A DNA stretch of 64,000 bases, taken from the NCBI GenBank assembly GCA_030686995.1, contig CM060695.1, positions 102,699,371-102,763,370 of the forward strand, written 5' to 3'. The DNA comes from Artemisia argyi (lineage: Eukaryota; Streptophyta; Magnoliopsida; Asterales; Asteraceae). Shown here piece after piece: positions 50,025 to 64,000 of this stretch. Positions within the stretch are counted from its first letter, which is position 1; each line of letters begins with the position of its first letter. The position numbers and the translations under genes were made by a program. The notes below the pieces were generated by a model, which worked only from the letters and a program-made list of their open reading frames with translations, searched no databases and was not told the DNA's origin.

Positions 50025-51374
50025 TTAAAGTCTAAGCATCATCCAAGAAATAAACAAGAGATAACATAAGTATTTCTGAATAAATCGGACAAATAACAAG
50101 CCATACAAATGTCTAATAGAGAATAATAAAAATAAGTAGCAATACATCAACATCATCCACTTCTTCTTCTTCCCAATCATCTTTATAAACATCTTTCCAA
50201 CGGATTTGAATCCTCCTCGAATTTCTTCATGCATTTGTTGTTGTCGGTTGATAATGGACGTTTGACGAGTGAAGAGAAGTTCATCGGTACGTTCATGAGG
50301 AAGAGGAACTTGATACTCGGTATCGTCAAGATCAGAAAGATTATCAACAAAGGTCATGGGGGATGGAGTACTAACACGTGAGGTGTTTTCCTCCTCATCA
50401 TCATCATCGTCACGATGAGATGTAGACCCACGAGGCCTAGAATACAAAGGAACAAGAGATTTTCCTTTGTCACTTCGAGAATGACGAGTACGAACAAGAG
50501 TAAGTTGGTTCAAAGTAGGAAGGATTTGCACGTAGTAATCTCTTTGAAGATGTGGGTAATGTTCCATGACATAACAATAAAGTCGTGTAAGGAACATACC
50601 GTAAGGAAGATTGGCATTTGGGGTGTTTTTGGCGGACATGATTCGATGAACAAAAAGATAAGCCAAATTGTAGTTCTCTTCAGCAACTACACAATATAAC
50701 ATGTGGGCAATGCTTGCCGTGACATGATCACGGTGACCACCAGTACCAAACGCATTCTTGCGAATGAGTTCTTCCCACTTTTTCATATTGTGGCTTAGCT
50801 CTTTGAGGAGGATTTGATTTGCATGAATATCGACATTCTTCGACTTGATTACTCGACTAGTCGTACGATGTTCTAGTTCAAGCAATCGACGAATGTCTTC
50901 AGGACTAGGAATCTCAGAATAGTATGGGCCATCCTGAGGACGATTTCTTTCAAGAGAGGAAAGATCCCATTCATTTGAGAATACGGCTTGGCCGTTGTAT
51001 GGGATTCTAAGAATTTGTCCAAATTGAGCAAGAGTAAGAGTGATGAATTGATTTTGAATCATGAAGAAAATAAGGAGATGACCATAGGGATCGGTTTGCA
51101 CCGTCACTTGGCTATAGAAGTCGAGGATAAAACAAGGAATGATTGGTTCGCTGATTTGGTAGAGACATTCAAAACGAATATTGGAGAACATTCGTTCGGT
51201 TTGATCAGAGTCATAGAAAGATGGATCGACAATTCTTCCTTCGTGAATGTTTCTATTTTCAATGGGATGATAGAAACATGCAACTGAAGGAGACATGCCA
51301 GGAGTAGAAGAAACATTTGGAATGTATTGTTTGGTTTTGGAGACATCACCAACCGTGGTCTTAGGTATTTTCAC
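50025..51374 (-). pseudogene. Element D ORF3 (env-position accessory protein)
   Basis: An open frame of 449 codons that begins right after TAG. The first codon is GTG rather than ATG and is preceded by a T-rich tract ending in TTTAG, which resembles a 3' splice site. Conserved segments shared with C ORF3 are CFILDFYSQ, LAQFGQILRIPYNGQ, KKWEELIRKNAFGTGGHRD, ASIAHMLYCV and NLPYGMFLTRL. An acidic/Ser region and a basic tail follow. The last 35 codons look frameshifted (hydrophobic, unlike C). No enzyme motif, signal peptide or convincing membrane anchor. Function unknown. Confidence 0.65.
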
Positions 51375-51430
51375 CTAAACAATATAACAACAAAAATAAA
51401 ATTAATACAAAAACAACTATCATGCATATG

Positions 51431-52938
<1,508 letters not shown>

Positions 52939-53371
52939 ATCTCCCCCTTTTTGTTGATGACAAAACATAAACTTTATTTATAAGTAAGTCACTAGTTTTA
53001 GTGTTAAGTCTTATAAAGTTAGTATAAAAACTTGTTTTTGCAAAGATGAGGTGATAAGCACTAAAAACTTGTTTTTGCAAAGATGAGGTGATAAGCATAA
53101 GTTTATATAAATTCTCCCCCTTTTTGTCGAAACAAAAAGAAGAGTAGCGAAGCGGAAGTATGCACTTGCTCCCCCTTGGACGATACTCCCCCTAAATGGA
53201 GTGCCAAGAGAGGAGACATGGATTTTGAACCTACAAGAAAAAGGTTAGTTGCCGCACAAGACAAGTCATGAAAGCATTTCATGTCTAAAACACAACTAAG
53301 AGTTGTGAAGCGGAATAATGGAATACTCATGCTCCCCCTTGAATATTACTCCCCTAAATAGAGTATCAAGG
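52939..53371 (-). other. PPT and tandem PPT-hairpin modules of C
   Basis: The PPT reads AAAAAGGGGGAGAT next to the LTR. Further in, a hairpin with arms CTTTTTGT/ACAAAAAG and a four-base loop (53120-53139) adjoins GGGGGAG. Two nested hairpins (53175-53208 and 53337-53371) each have one purine tract in the loop and one directly after the stem. Confidence 0.7.
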
Positions 53372-53735
53372 AAAGAAAACATGGAAAATGATCCTACAAA
53401 AAGAAAGTTAGTTTCTAAAACACAAGATATACAAGTTACCATAACAAGGTATAGTGCAATCACAATACTTTAAATAGTCAACAAACAAAGCATATCTCAT
53501 AGTAGGATAAAATTAATTTCATGTAAAATTTGACTTTTAGGAAGTCGAAGACGAGAAATGATGTGAATAACATCCTACTTCTAAAAATAAAAGACCAAAT
53601 AAAAAGAAACTAAGAATATAAAAATCCTACATCTATAAAAAGGAAACCATCACTTTCCTTAATGAGAAACATTCTTCCAAAACAAGGGTAAGGTTGTTTG
53701 AGAATAAAAGTAGGTGGTGGAGGATGTAGTGGGTT

Positions 53736-54860
53736 TCATTTTGAATGTTGTGGGGGTGACACGGTTTTAGTTTGTTTGTTTAAACGGTGAAACATTTTCC
53801 AAAAGAAACGGTTTTGTTTCATTTTGGAGACTCTAAACTTGAGGTGGTGTTGGTGCTCTAAACTTGGTTTGTTGGTTTTAATGAGCAACATTTTCCAAAA
53901 GAAACGGTTTTGTTTCATTTTAGAGACTCTAAACTTGAGATGTTCCACAATGTGGTTTAGGATAAATCTCATTTCATTGTTTAGAGGATCATGGATGTCT
54001 TTGTAGATAAGGTGAGACAACAATGGTTTTGGGTGGTGATATTCTTGTTGTGGTGTTTGGTTGTGGTCAAAAGACTCATTTTGGTCAAGCAATGACCGTG
54101 GTTTTTCATTTGTGAAAGGTGGTGGTTTTGTTGGTCTTGATGGAAGATCATTGAGATGTTTCTATTTTCTTATACGAAGAAAATAGAGATTCAAAGTGTT
54201 GGGAAGGTTCATGTGGTGGTGGTAGTTGAACAAAGTGACAAAGGCTTGGTTTTCCGGATGGATTACCATGAAGGTTTTTGTAAATGGGGTGAAACACAAA
54301 TGATTGTAGGTGTGTATGACCTTGATCATTTGGAAAAATTTAGGGTCTAGCATAACGGTAAGCTAAACTCTCAAGCAATGACGGTGGATGAGGTACATCA
54401 TCCAATGACTCATTTGGTTGAAATATTGGTTGTTATTGGGTTTCCGTTTCGGCAATGGCTTGATGGTTTAGGTGATAGGTTTTCAAAAGTTTCCAATAGT
54501 GGATGTGGTGATGTTGGTGGTGTATGGAAAAAGTTCCATTGGTGTAAATGTTGGTGATCGATGGTTGAAAAAGTTTTTGATGGTTGAAAAGTGTATATGT
54601 TTGTATTGCCATGTTTGGGAAAGGATGTTGAAGTAGCAAGATTGAGGAAATCTTGAATAGTGGTCATGTTGATGTTGCAAGGTATTGAATATGGTGTTGA
54701 GGTAGTAGGGTTAAGGAAGTTTTGGATAGGTGAAGAAATGTCAAGTGATGAGCTTGATTTGATGGTTTTGTTGAAGCAACAAGTTTTAACACTAATCCTA
54801 GTGGCTTTAGCTTGATGATTCGGATGAGGTGTTTGATTAAGTCATCTCAAATCTTTGGTT
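53736..54860 (-). pseudogene. Element C ORF4 remnant
   Basis: Minus-strand frames 54667-54410, 54353-54162 and 54092-53736 are P/S/T/H-rich and broken by stops. In the last, NNEMRFILNHIVEHL aligns with RDEIQYMFSYIEHLL of D ORF4. It also contains the segment LKFRVSKMKQNRFFWKM twice because about 53 bp of DNA is duplicated (near 53791 and 53886). Not functional as it stands. Confidence 0.5.
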
Positions 54861-55324
54861 TGCAAGAGTTTTGAGATTGAGAGAAGTAATGGTGTTGGTG
54901 TGAGTTTTGGGGTATTCTAAAGTGATCAAACTTAAAAAGAATTGTGGGAAGGAGTGTTTGGATTTGATGTTCTACCATTCAAAGATTGAGGTATCAAATG
55001 ATTTTCATGAACTTGTCACATCATTTGATGTCAATCCAATGGAATAGGGTGGAGTGAAAGACCAACATATGCACTCAATGCTTTGTGATCATGGGATGTG
55101 ATTTGGTTGAAAATGTTCCAATGGTTTGAAGGAGCCTTTAAAAGGGTTCCTTGGGTTAGTTATGTTTGAATTTGAACTTTTGGCGGGAAGTGACTTCCTA
55201 ATTGTTTTAGTGAGTGAGAGTTGTCCTAATATGGTTATTGGAGGTAAGGGAAGATGTTTCTCACTAAAGAAAATGGTTTGACACTTTACAAGTTTTGAAC
55301 TTAAGAAAAATGACAAAAATTTTC

Positions 55325-55475
55325 TGCAGGTGTCTGGTGGAACCCTCGCGGTACACAGGCGGAACCCATTTGAGGGTACCGTCTGGTCCGTTGGGCCAAT
55401 TCTGGGTTTCCCAGAAAATACACTGGCGGAACCCAATTTTGGGTACCGTCAGATCCGCCAGGGCTGAAAAATTAG
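55325..55475. repeat. GC-rich inverted repeats upstream of C ORF4
   Basis: The patch has GGCGGAACCCA and GGGTACCGTC arms twice (55358-55380 and 55424-55450), in otherwise AT-rich DNA. The same type of motif is in the C LTR (52493-52560, 61731-61798) and at 57760-57813. Confidence 0.75.
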
Positions 55476-55819
55476 GCAGTCCGCGATTTTGACCCGCGAG
55501 ACGATTTTCAAAATTTTCGAAAACTCCTAAAATCAAAAAGATAATGCATTTCTAGTTTGGCAATGAAAAAATTAGACACGTAAACACACATATCATAGGA
55601 CTTTGACCTTGAGGTCGAGGATTTCACTATACTTAGTAAGAATTGCCATAAGCATAAAAAATTGACAAACACCTCAAACATTGTCATTATGCATAAAAGC
55701 TCATACAAACATAATCCGACAAATGTAATAAAACATGTAAGTGAAAAACAATACAAATCACGTAGTTTAACACATAAAAGGTTCTAAAACATTCATAAGC
55801 CAAACACTCCTTAATCGTC

Positions 55820-56924
55820 TCATAACCGGTCTACCTTCTTATTGAGCTTGCTTAGGTACCTTCCAAAGCACTTGAAAATTCCTTTGGTTTGCTTGAACTC
55901 TTCGGATGCATTTTCAATGACGGGGAGTTCTAGAAGGTAGTCTAAAGGAGGTAACTTAGAGTTAGGAAGTTTATCATCCTTGCTCATGTCAGATGATGAT
56001 GATGATGGTATAGGTGAGCGAGTACGTTTGCCCTTACCTTTGAAAGCTCGTTTATCACTTAGAGGAACGAAGATGTGAGGAATGAGAGAATAGTCAAGGC
56101 ACATTCCATTATCATTAGGAGGAATGGGTGAGATTGTTCTAAAGAGGTGGGTGAGAAGCATTCCATAAGGAAGAGCAGTTGTTCCTACCAAAGGTATGTC
56201 GGCCATTCTTTTGGCGAGGTAATAGGCTAAGTTAAAAGGTTGACCGGTGGAAATGCTATAGAGCATGTAGCTAAGACATGTGTTGACATGATCTCTATTT
56301 CCTATGGAACTTATAACGTTGGCTCTAAGAATCTCTTCCCATTTCTTAAATTGTGGTTTGAGTTCATTGAATTCCATTCCATATGGGTCATTGATGACCT
56401 CATTTCCGGTTCTAGTTCTCCTAGTGTTGGTGGTCCTAATGAAGAGGTGGTCACGAAGTTGATCTTTGGATACAAGAGGGGTATCATAGGGATAGATGCG
56501 GTCAAAGAGTGTGTCAAGAGTTAAGAGGGAGTCCAAGTTGGAGTAGATGCAAGTACCATGGTTTGGGACACCTAGGATTTGAGCAAACTCCTCAAGAGTG
56601 AAGGAGTATTGATGACTACTAGCCCTAAAGTTAATAGACATGCGACCATACTCATCCTTAGAGAGGGTGATGGATGCATAGAATTCTAAAATGAACCTAG
56701 AAAAAATAGGCTCGTCGATTTCTAAGAGACATTCAAAGTTGATTGTGGCAAATTCCGTGTAGTGGTTTATACCTTCTAAGAAGGATGGATCAATGGTTAT
56801 GGACATATCGTTTTTCTAAGGATTTGTAGACAAAGATTAGAGTTTGAGTAAGACCTTTGGTTTTGTGGTGTTTGGGTAGGTACTTGATGGTGTCCTTGTA
56901 GTCGTAGTGAGTTAGAGGAGGCAT
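55820..56924 (-). pseudogene. Element C ORF3 (homologue of D ORF3)
   Basis: The open part is 56806-55820 (328 codons). A likely start, ATG 56924 (MPPLTHYDYKDT), lies upstream in another frame, so one frameshift near 56.81 kb is implied. A TTTTCTAG acceptor-like sequence precedes this ATG by about 8 bases. Shared segments with D ORF3 are RFILEFYAS, LEEFAQILGVPNHGT, KKWEEILRANVISSIGNRDH, CLSYMLYSI and LPYGMLLTHL. A basic GKGKRTRSP patch and Ser run follow, then FKCFGRYLSKLNKK. Function unknown; no membrane anchor or signal peptide is visible. Confidence 0.68.
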
Positions 56925-57940
56925 GATGATTCCTAGAAAATCAAAATTTCACATTTTAGTCTAGGTAAACGACTATTGTAATGTGTATGTTCTAGTGTGT
57001 GCCTATATGAAAACAATGTGGAGGTGCGGTTAACTTGACTCATTTTGATGCTTAAAAATGTTTTATAATGCAAGTGATGTTTCAATGACGTTTTTCATTT
57101 ATTTTAACAATGTGGTGAACGGTGGTAAAGTATGGTTGACGACCGAGAGTGGATATGTGAAATGAGGTGGTGATTGCTTGACAACACTTAAAGCTTGGAT
57201 ATCTTCTTTGTGTTCTTCACTTGCTAGAAAGTGGAATAGACACATTTCATAATGAAATTCACTTGACTTTTGACGACATAGACAAATATGTTAATGAGAG
57301 TATGGATATGACAATTGCCTTTTGTTTCAAAGAGCGACACAAAGGTGAACATAGGTTTATGTATCATGAAAGGTGGTTTAATCTTAATAGGTTAGATTAT
57401 AGTGGGGATGACACACTTGTTTGGTTACATTGTGGAATCTTCTTGTGAAGATGACTAGGTGAAGTTATTAGTGAAGATGATATTGACTCTTGGTTTCTTT
57501 GAGGGCATGGAAATGGTGGATGACTCGATATTGATAGGACAAAGGATAACTCGGTTTCTCATTTCACATTGGTTGTTTGAGGTTTGAGTGATGAACGGTT
57601 ATGAGGAAGATGCTTGAAGTTTTGCTCATTTAGTGGATCTCATGGGCTAAGATATATCACAAGGTGAATGTGATGAGATGATGGTGAAAGAATAAGTGAA
57701 TGATTAAGTTAAGAGGGTGTTTGGTTTAGAAATTAAAAATAAAACATCATGTGGCTTTGGCGGAACCAAAAAGTGGGATCCGCCTGTATGGTCTGAGGGT
57801 ACCGTGGGAGCTGCAGGAAAAATTCAAAAGAGATTGTCTTGATTTTTGTAGTTTTATCCTAATGTTCAAAACTAAGGTTTTAGGTCTTATGAGTCCTTGA
57901 CTAAGCCTAGGGATAATGAATGCTTCTCATTCAAGAGGTT
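56925..57940 (-). other. C spacer upstream of ORF3
   Basis: No coding domain. It contains the GC-rich GGCGGAACC/GGATCCGCC patch at 57760-57813. A plus-strand ORF at 57221-57448 has no features and is not believed. Confidence 0.4.
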
Positions 57941-58480
57941 TTGTGAAAACGTTGATAGAATGGTTAACGTATACGACTTTCTTAGTTAAGATGTTCCTCA
58001 ATGAACAGTTTTACCAATACGATGATAACGGATCACAATATGTCTATTAAGAAACATAATGGATTGAATTGTCGCCGAAGTCGATGCTTCCTTTGTTGAA
58101 GGGATAACAATGTTTGATGAGATGAATTCCGTTGTCGATGTGAGTTAGCTTGTTCAAGTAGAGCTTGTTGATGTGCTTCTCCATCCAAAACTAATTTGAG
58201 AACCTTACGTGTTTTGGAGACTCATTGGGTAAGTAAGTATAAAAGTGCAAGTACCACTTGTGCTTTTCTTATCAACTTATTACCGACATAATTCCATTTT
58301 GCATACACTATGGTTTCTATTCCCGTTCTTTTGGGATACCATAAACCTAGTTGGATAGTACCTTATGATGTATCCAAACAAGCTCAATCTTAAGAGTTGT
58401 TTAAGGATCCTTTTTAACACGAGCACATAGACAAAGGCTAAACATAATGTTGGATCTAATTGTTATGAGAACAAGTAGTC
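57941..58480 (-). pseudogene. Element C pol remnant (RNase H region)
   Basis: The minus strand of 58300-58450 can be aligned, with stops, to copia RNase H entry motifs (VKRIFRYL...LGVWYPKDS). The stretch near 58030 resembles the HIEIRHHFIRD region of element B at DNA level. No frame is open. It is what is left of pol; integrase and most of RT are gone. Confidence 0.5.
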
Positions 58481-59890
58481 TTCTAAACATTTCTCTACGT
58501 TTAGTTTTACCTACGGATTTACTAATCTCATTCTTGATAAGTCATCAATAACTTAACCATTGAGAACAAGAGAGTAGCTAGGAATGTCTTTAAGTTAAAA
58601 TCCCTTGCTTTTGGGGCTTGCTTTTATTATCAAAAAGTCTTTCAAATATTGACACTATACTCACTTGATTACTTTGAAATATCAATTTTGTTTCACTAGT
58701 TGTTTTACTCTAAATTCCAAAAATTTTTTTTGTTGAATTTGTTTAGACACAACTATGACCTATAAATCAAGTTTTATGACTTATGTCAATTTTACTTGAT
58801 TCAATGTTTGACTTATGGTGAGAAGATGTTATTTTGTACTTTTACTCTATGCTTGTCTTGCCATCATTTGGACTTTCGACTAAGTCATCATCTACCAAAG
58901 ATGATATCTTAGAAGGAGGAGATTACTCGTTAAATGTTATATTCAACGATTCCTCGACTCTTTGGGTTTTCTTACTTAAGAAACTATGAACTCTATTTGT
59001 TTTGAAAAAGTCCAAGAGGTACAACATCATGAGACTATGTGTCACATTTAATGTGTAAATCCTAGATGTTGAATAACTCATTTTCTTTCACACATCCTAA
59101 TATATGCTAATGTGATTTATTTCACCTTGTGTGTTTTATGTGAGATTATCATAAAGGAGTGATTGAAGAAAAACACAATTAAGGACTCAAAGTATGGTGT
59201 TTGAAAAAGTTGTTTAACAAAGGTTTGTTTTGCAAGCAACACAAAAGTGTTAGACATTTTAACACTTAGGAAATTCTTAATTAACTCACTTGTAAGCAAG
59301 AGTTGAGTGAGACTCACTCAAGAGTTTCTCGTGTTTATCTCTAGATGGTTAAAGAACCAAAAGACCTTATATCTCCTACTAGTACTAATGACGAAATTCC
59401 TTGTTACATAGAGTCTAATCTTAGTTATTACTAATAGCAAGTAAACACTTTTAGAGTATTACTAACAACACATAATCCTACACATAATGCTAGAAACAAG
59501 AGACAATCAAAGCCGAGTTGAAGTAATGCGTACCTTTTAAATTACATAGAGATGCTATTAAGAGGATAAGCACTTCGTGTAAAAACTTGGTTTGACGACA
59601 CGCTTTGAAACTCAATAACTCATGTATCCAGGAAGGTTAGACAATCATATAAAAGCATAGAGAATGATAATCCTAATCCTTTTATCATGAGTTTCTATTA
59701 GAGATTGAATTATCTCTAAATCACTCTTCTAGGTTTGATTAATTTTACTTGCTTTGTTTTTTTATTTGATGGTGCTTTTGAGTTAAATCCTAATCCAGTT
59801 TTATCTTTAAACAACCTTTGACTCCTCAACAATCTTTCAATAGATTTTGAGCTTTCATCAAATTTAACTAATAATTTTCCTTTCTCATTT
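58481..59890 (-). other. Element C interior, unreadable
   Basis: I could not recognise coding sequence here. By position it should hold further decayed pol. Confidence 0.35.
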
Positions 59891-59895
59891 TTCTT

Positions 59896-60721
59896 TTAAA
59901 TCTCATGTTTGTAATCTAGACATAATTTACATTCTAGATCAATTTCATCATTACTCTCAAGTCTAGACATTTTATCTTCTAACAAGATTTCCTTTTCAAA
60001 GATATTTTCAAAAGATTTTGAAGACTCATTGTTAAAGATAGTTTTTAAGTTCATGTTGCATAGATGTTTAGACTCATTTTCTAGTTTAGAAAACTCTATG
60101 ATAAGTTTGTCAAGCAAAAGTGTTTGATTTCAAAATGTACCTTGCTTGATGTTTTATCTAGTTGAGAATCACAAACCGGATGGTTGGTTTCATCTTCATC
60201 CGTGTTCATTCATGAGTCGTAAGCAAGTCCACTAAGAGCTCGTCATGAGTAATCATCTTCACTTACACCTTCATTTAAAACATTAAAACTAGTAGTACAT
60301 GTATTTATCTCAACTAAATGTCTATCAATTAATATTTCTAAGACTTCTAATTTATATGTGAGATCAAATTGATCATCTTTGACTTGACATATTTCTTGAT
60401 GAAAGTTTAACATATATTTCAAAATATCATTAGCCGTTTGACACAAATACATTCTTTCATATTAGGTACTAAAGGTTTATAAATCATTGTTTTAGCTTTA
60501 GTGTTTTTATCAAGTTTGAGATAGTTATCTTGATTTTCAAAACTTGTTTTCTTTGGTTTGAAATCACCAAAAGATATAATATGCCAAAGATCTTGATCAA
60601 TTGATTTCACATAGTTTTCAAAAATTACTTTTCCATTCAAGTAAGTTTTCTTATTCAAATAGCGGTGGGTTTTGAATAGGTTGCCCTTCTTTGAGATTTC
60701 AAAATCCATGGATCGATCCAA
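59896..60721 (-). pseudogene. Element C gag remnant
   Basis: Three minus-strand pieces show a Sirevirus-type gag in order: 60721-60419 (FENYVKSIDQDLWHIISFGD; LDKNTKAKTMIYKP), 60452-60243 (CQTANDILKYMLNFHQE; VKDDQFDLTYKLEVLEILID; FNVLNEGVSEDDYS) and 60117-59896 (coiled-coil-like KLENESKHLCNMN). Frameshifts and stops separate them. The first copia gag residues begin only about 60 bp from the PBS, so little leader is left. Confidence 0.75.
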
Positions 60722-60762
60722 GTTTTAAAATACATTCTATTTTAAAGATCTTGAGTAACGTA

Positions 60763-60775
60763 GCTCTTGATGCCA
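60763..60775 (-). other. Primer-binding site of C
   Basis: The minus strand reads TGGCATCAAGAGC two bases after the 5' LTR end. It resembles the initiator tRNA-Met complement with one substitution and one extra base. Confidence 0.65.
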
Positions 60776-60777
60776 AT

Positions 60778-62316
<1,539 letters not shown>

Positions 62317-62616
62317 ATATATGTGGAACGAAATTCTACTTCGACAAAAAAAAAAAATTCTATGAAGTAGTTTCACAATGTTCCTTGTATTTTGATTTTA
62401 AACTCGTTTAGAATATATGACGTCAAAGAGTATGATATCATAATTCATTTCGTAGTAAGGCTAGATATATATTAGATGATATATCTTGCTCTTTCATAAG
62501 AGTTTGACTCAGCATAAACATGTTTAAAAGGTTAAAATGTGAATTTTGGTTTTCAAAATATCCTTTTCAAGATAAACCAAACGCTCCTTTAACTAGATTA
62601 AAATAACATAAAACAT

Positions 62617-62618
<2 letters not shown>

Positions 62619-62680
<62 letters not shown>
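62619..62680. repeat. (TA)n microsatellite
   Basis: About 31 units, followed by a TTGATTATATATC flank. Confidence 0.95.
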
Positions 62681-62682
<2 letters not shown>

Positions 62683-63344
62683 ATTATATATCTTGATGAC
62701 AACTATTGATTCTAATAGTTTTAACAAATTTTATGAGCTAATTTTAAGTTTCAAATAACTACATATAATTATAATTTTTTCATGAACCAAACGCCCATGT
62801 TGTCTTCATGAACCATTTTATAACGAATTGAGAAATATGTTTTGATTGTTTACAACATTGAACTAATATAATGTAGTAAGTTTTAACTAGCTTTTAAGAG
62901 TTATATCAACAATGTGCCTTTTGTAAAATGAAATTCAACAAGGGTTTATGGGCGATTAAAGATTTTGACAAATTGATGTGTTATACTAAGTTTAAGTTGC
63001 AATACATCATTCTAATCCTGTGGGAAGCATTTGGTTGTTCAATTCCTAGCTTCTATTTCACTAAAATTCGAATTAAAATAAATTTTAATAAAATACCTAA
63101 TTATTGATTAGACACCAAATTAAATGAAATGTGATGAAATGTATGTTGGAAAACTTACAAAAGATGTTGTTATACGCTTGGTTAGCGTTTCCCCCTTGCG
63201 AAACAACCCCGGATTGGTGATTTGGTGAAGGATTTTGATGGTTTTGGTTGTTTTGGTTCGTACTCGGCAGAGGTGAGGAAGGGAATTATGAACAAATGGA
63301 GTGTTTGGCAAAAGATTTAAGGTGGAAAACAAATTTGAAAGTAT

Positions 63345-63382
63345 CAGATGGCCGGCCCCCTTAAACATTAAGGGGACCGCCC
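63345..63382. repeat. D-type GC-rich palindrome
   Basis: CAGATGGCCGGCCCCCTTAA and TTAAGGGGACCGCCC arms with a short loop; third copy of the D signature. Confidence 0.8.
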
Positions 63383-63613
63383 TTCAAATTTTTGAACTTT
63401 CGCGGTTTTAATTTCTAGAGCAAACATATTTATATGTATATATTTAGATTAGTAATATATTAAAAATACGTAGGCTTTTATTGGCACGATGACGAAGTAC
63501 TTAACAAATTTAATTAACGTATCGATAATTAAAATGTTCCTTTGACAATTTTGGACAAAATAATCAAGGTGTTAAGTTGATGAAGGGTTTGAGGTGTGTT
63601 TGGGAATATGTGA

Positions 63614-63807
<194 letters not shown>

Positions 63808-64000
63808 GTGAGTGAATGATAGAATATAGTCGGCGAAAGGAGTTTGTTTCATCCATAGTGTTCACGTACGAAGGCGTTCCTACATGATAATAGTCCACTT
63901 GGCTCATATCCCTTCATCATCATGAGTTTTCTAAAAGTGGACATAATACAATTTCGTGTTGAACGTAAAAGATCAAAAGTAACGCGAGGGGGAAGGAAAG

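Noticed and set aside
54156..54350. Plus-strand 64-codon ORF in element C
   Set aside because: Opposite strand of the ORF4 remnant, His/Asn-rich composition mirrored; no independent support.
57221..57448. Plus-strand ORF of 75 codons in C spacer
   Set aside because: No recognisable feature, antisense to the element, no TATA box and not known from D.
63120..63368. Minus-strand 82-codon ORF in D
   Set aside because: Ends in the palindrome, has no domain and starts inside the GC-rich inverted repeat.

Overview
The window is plant repetitive DNA: a stack of nested LTR retrotransposons with no recognisable host gene, rRNA or tRNA. The proteins are plant Ty1/copia (Sirevirus-type) and Ty3/gypsy (Athila/Tat-like and Tekay/Del-like). 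From memory of annotated retroelement proteins, several accessory ORFs most resemble sequences common in daisy-family genomes (Tanacetum and relatives). Asteraceae is therefore likely, but this is inference. All percentages below were judged by eye.

Layout. (1) 1-607 is a Ty3/gypsy reverse-transcriptase fragment (element A, + strand) cut by a copia insertion. (2) Element B (copia, - strand) starts with its 3' LTR at 608-1101. Its accessory ORF3 is split between 1217-3640 and 40893-42031. An antisense ORF lies at 42441-42917 and pol at 43280-47197. Its gag and 5' LTR must lie beyond 64000. (3) Element S, a Sirevirus (- strand), occupies 3646-40887 inside B's ORF3, with target-site duplication (TSD) CTTTG. 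In transcription order it has 5' LTR, leader, gag, coiled-coil region, pol, spacer, ORF3, a long 3' UTR with several polypurine-tract (PPT)-like hairpins, and 3' LTR. (4) Element G1, a Tekay/Del-like gypsy (+ strand, 7980-19108, TSD GTCGT), sits inside S ORF3. (5) Element G2, a gypsy element with a gag-protease ORF but no RT or integrase (+ strand, 21771-30129, TSD ATACA), sits in the S pol-ORF3 spacer. (6) Element D (copia, - strand) is inserted in B at 47198. Its 3' LTR is 47198-48432 and its accessory ORFs lie at 48934-51374; the rest runs off the right edge. (7) Element C (51540-62176, - strand), a relative of D with decayed gag and pol, is inserted in a TA microsatellite of D.

Nesting is four deep: A contains B; B contains S and D; S contains G1 and G2; D contains C. 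LTR divergence agrees with the order: about 3-4% for S, 2-3% for G1, 2% for C and 1% for G2.

The most interesting signals are non-coding or accessory. PPT-like GGGGGAG motifs recur directly 3' of hairpins on the sense strand in S, C and D. Each element has its own short, often palindromic or CpG-bearing motif reiterated in LTRs and untranslated regions. G2 carries a copy of its own 3' flank between its 5' LTR and primer-binding site. Accessory ORFs in the env-like position occur in four elements, and two of the small ones have SUMO-interaction-like motifs. No gag-pol copia polyprotein here is intact. The only long undamaged retroelement ORF is the G2 gag-protease.
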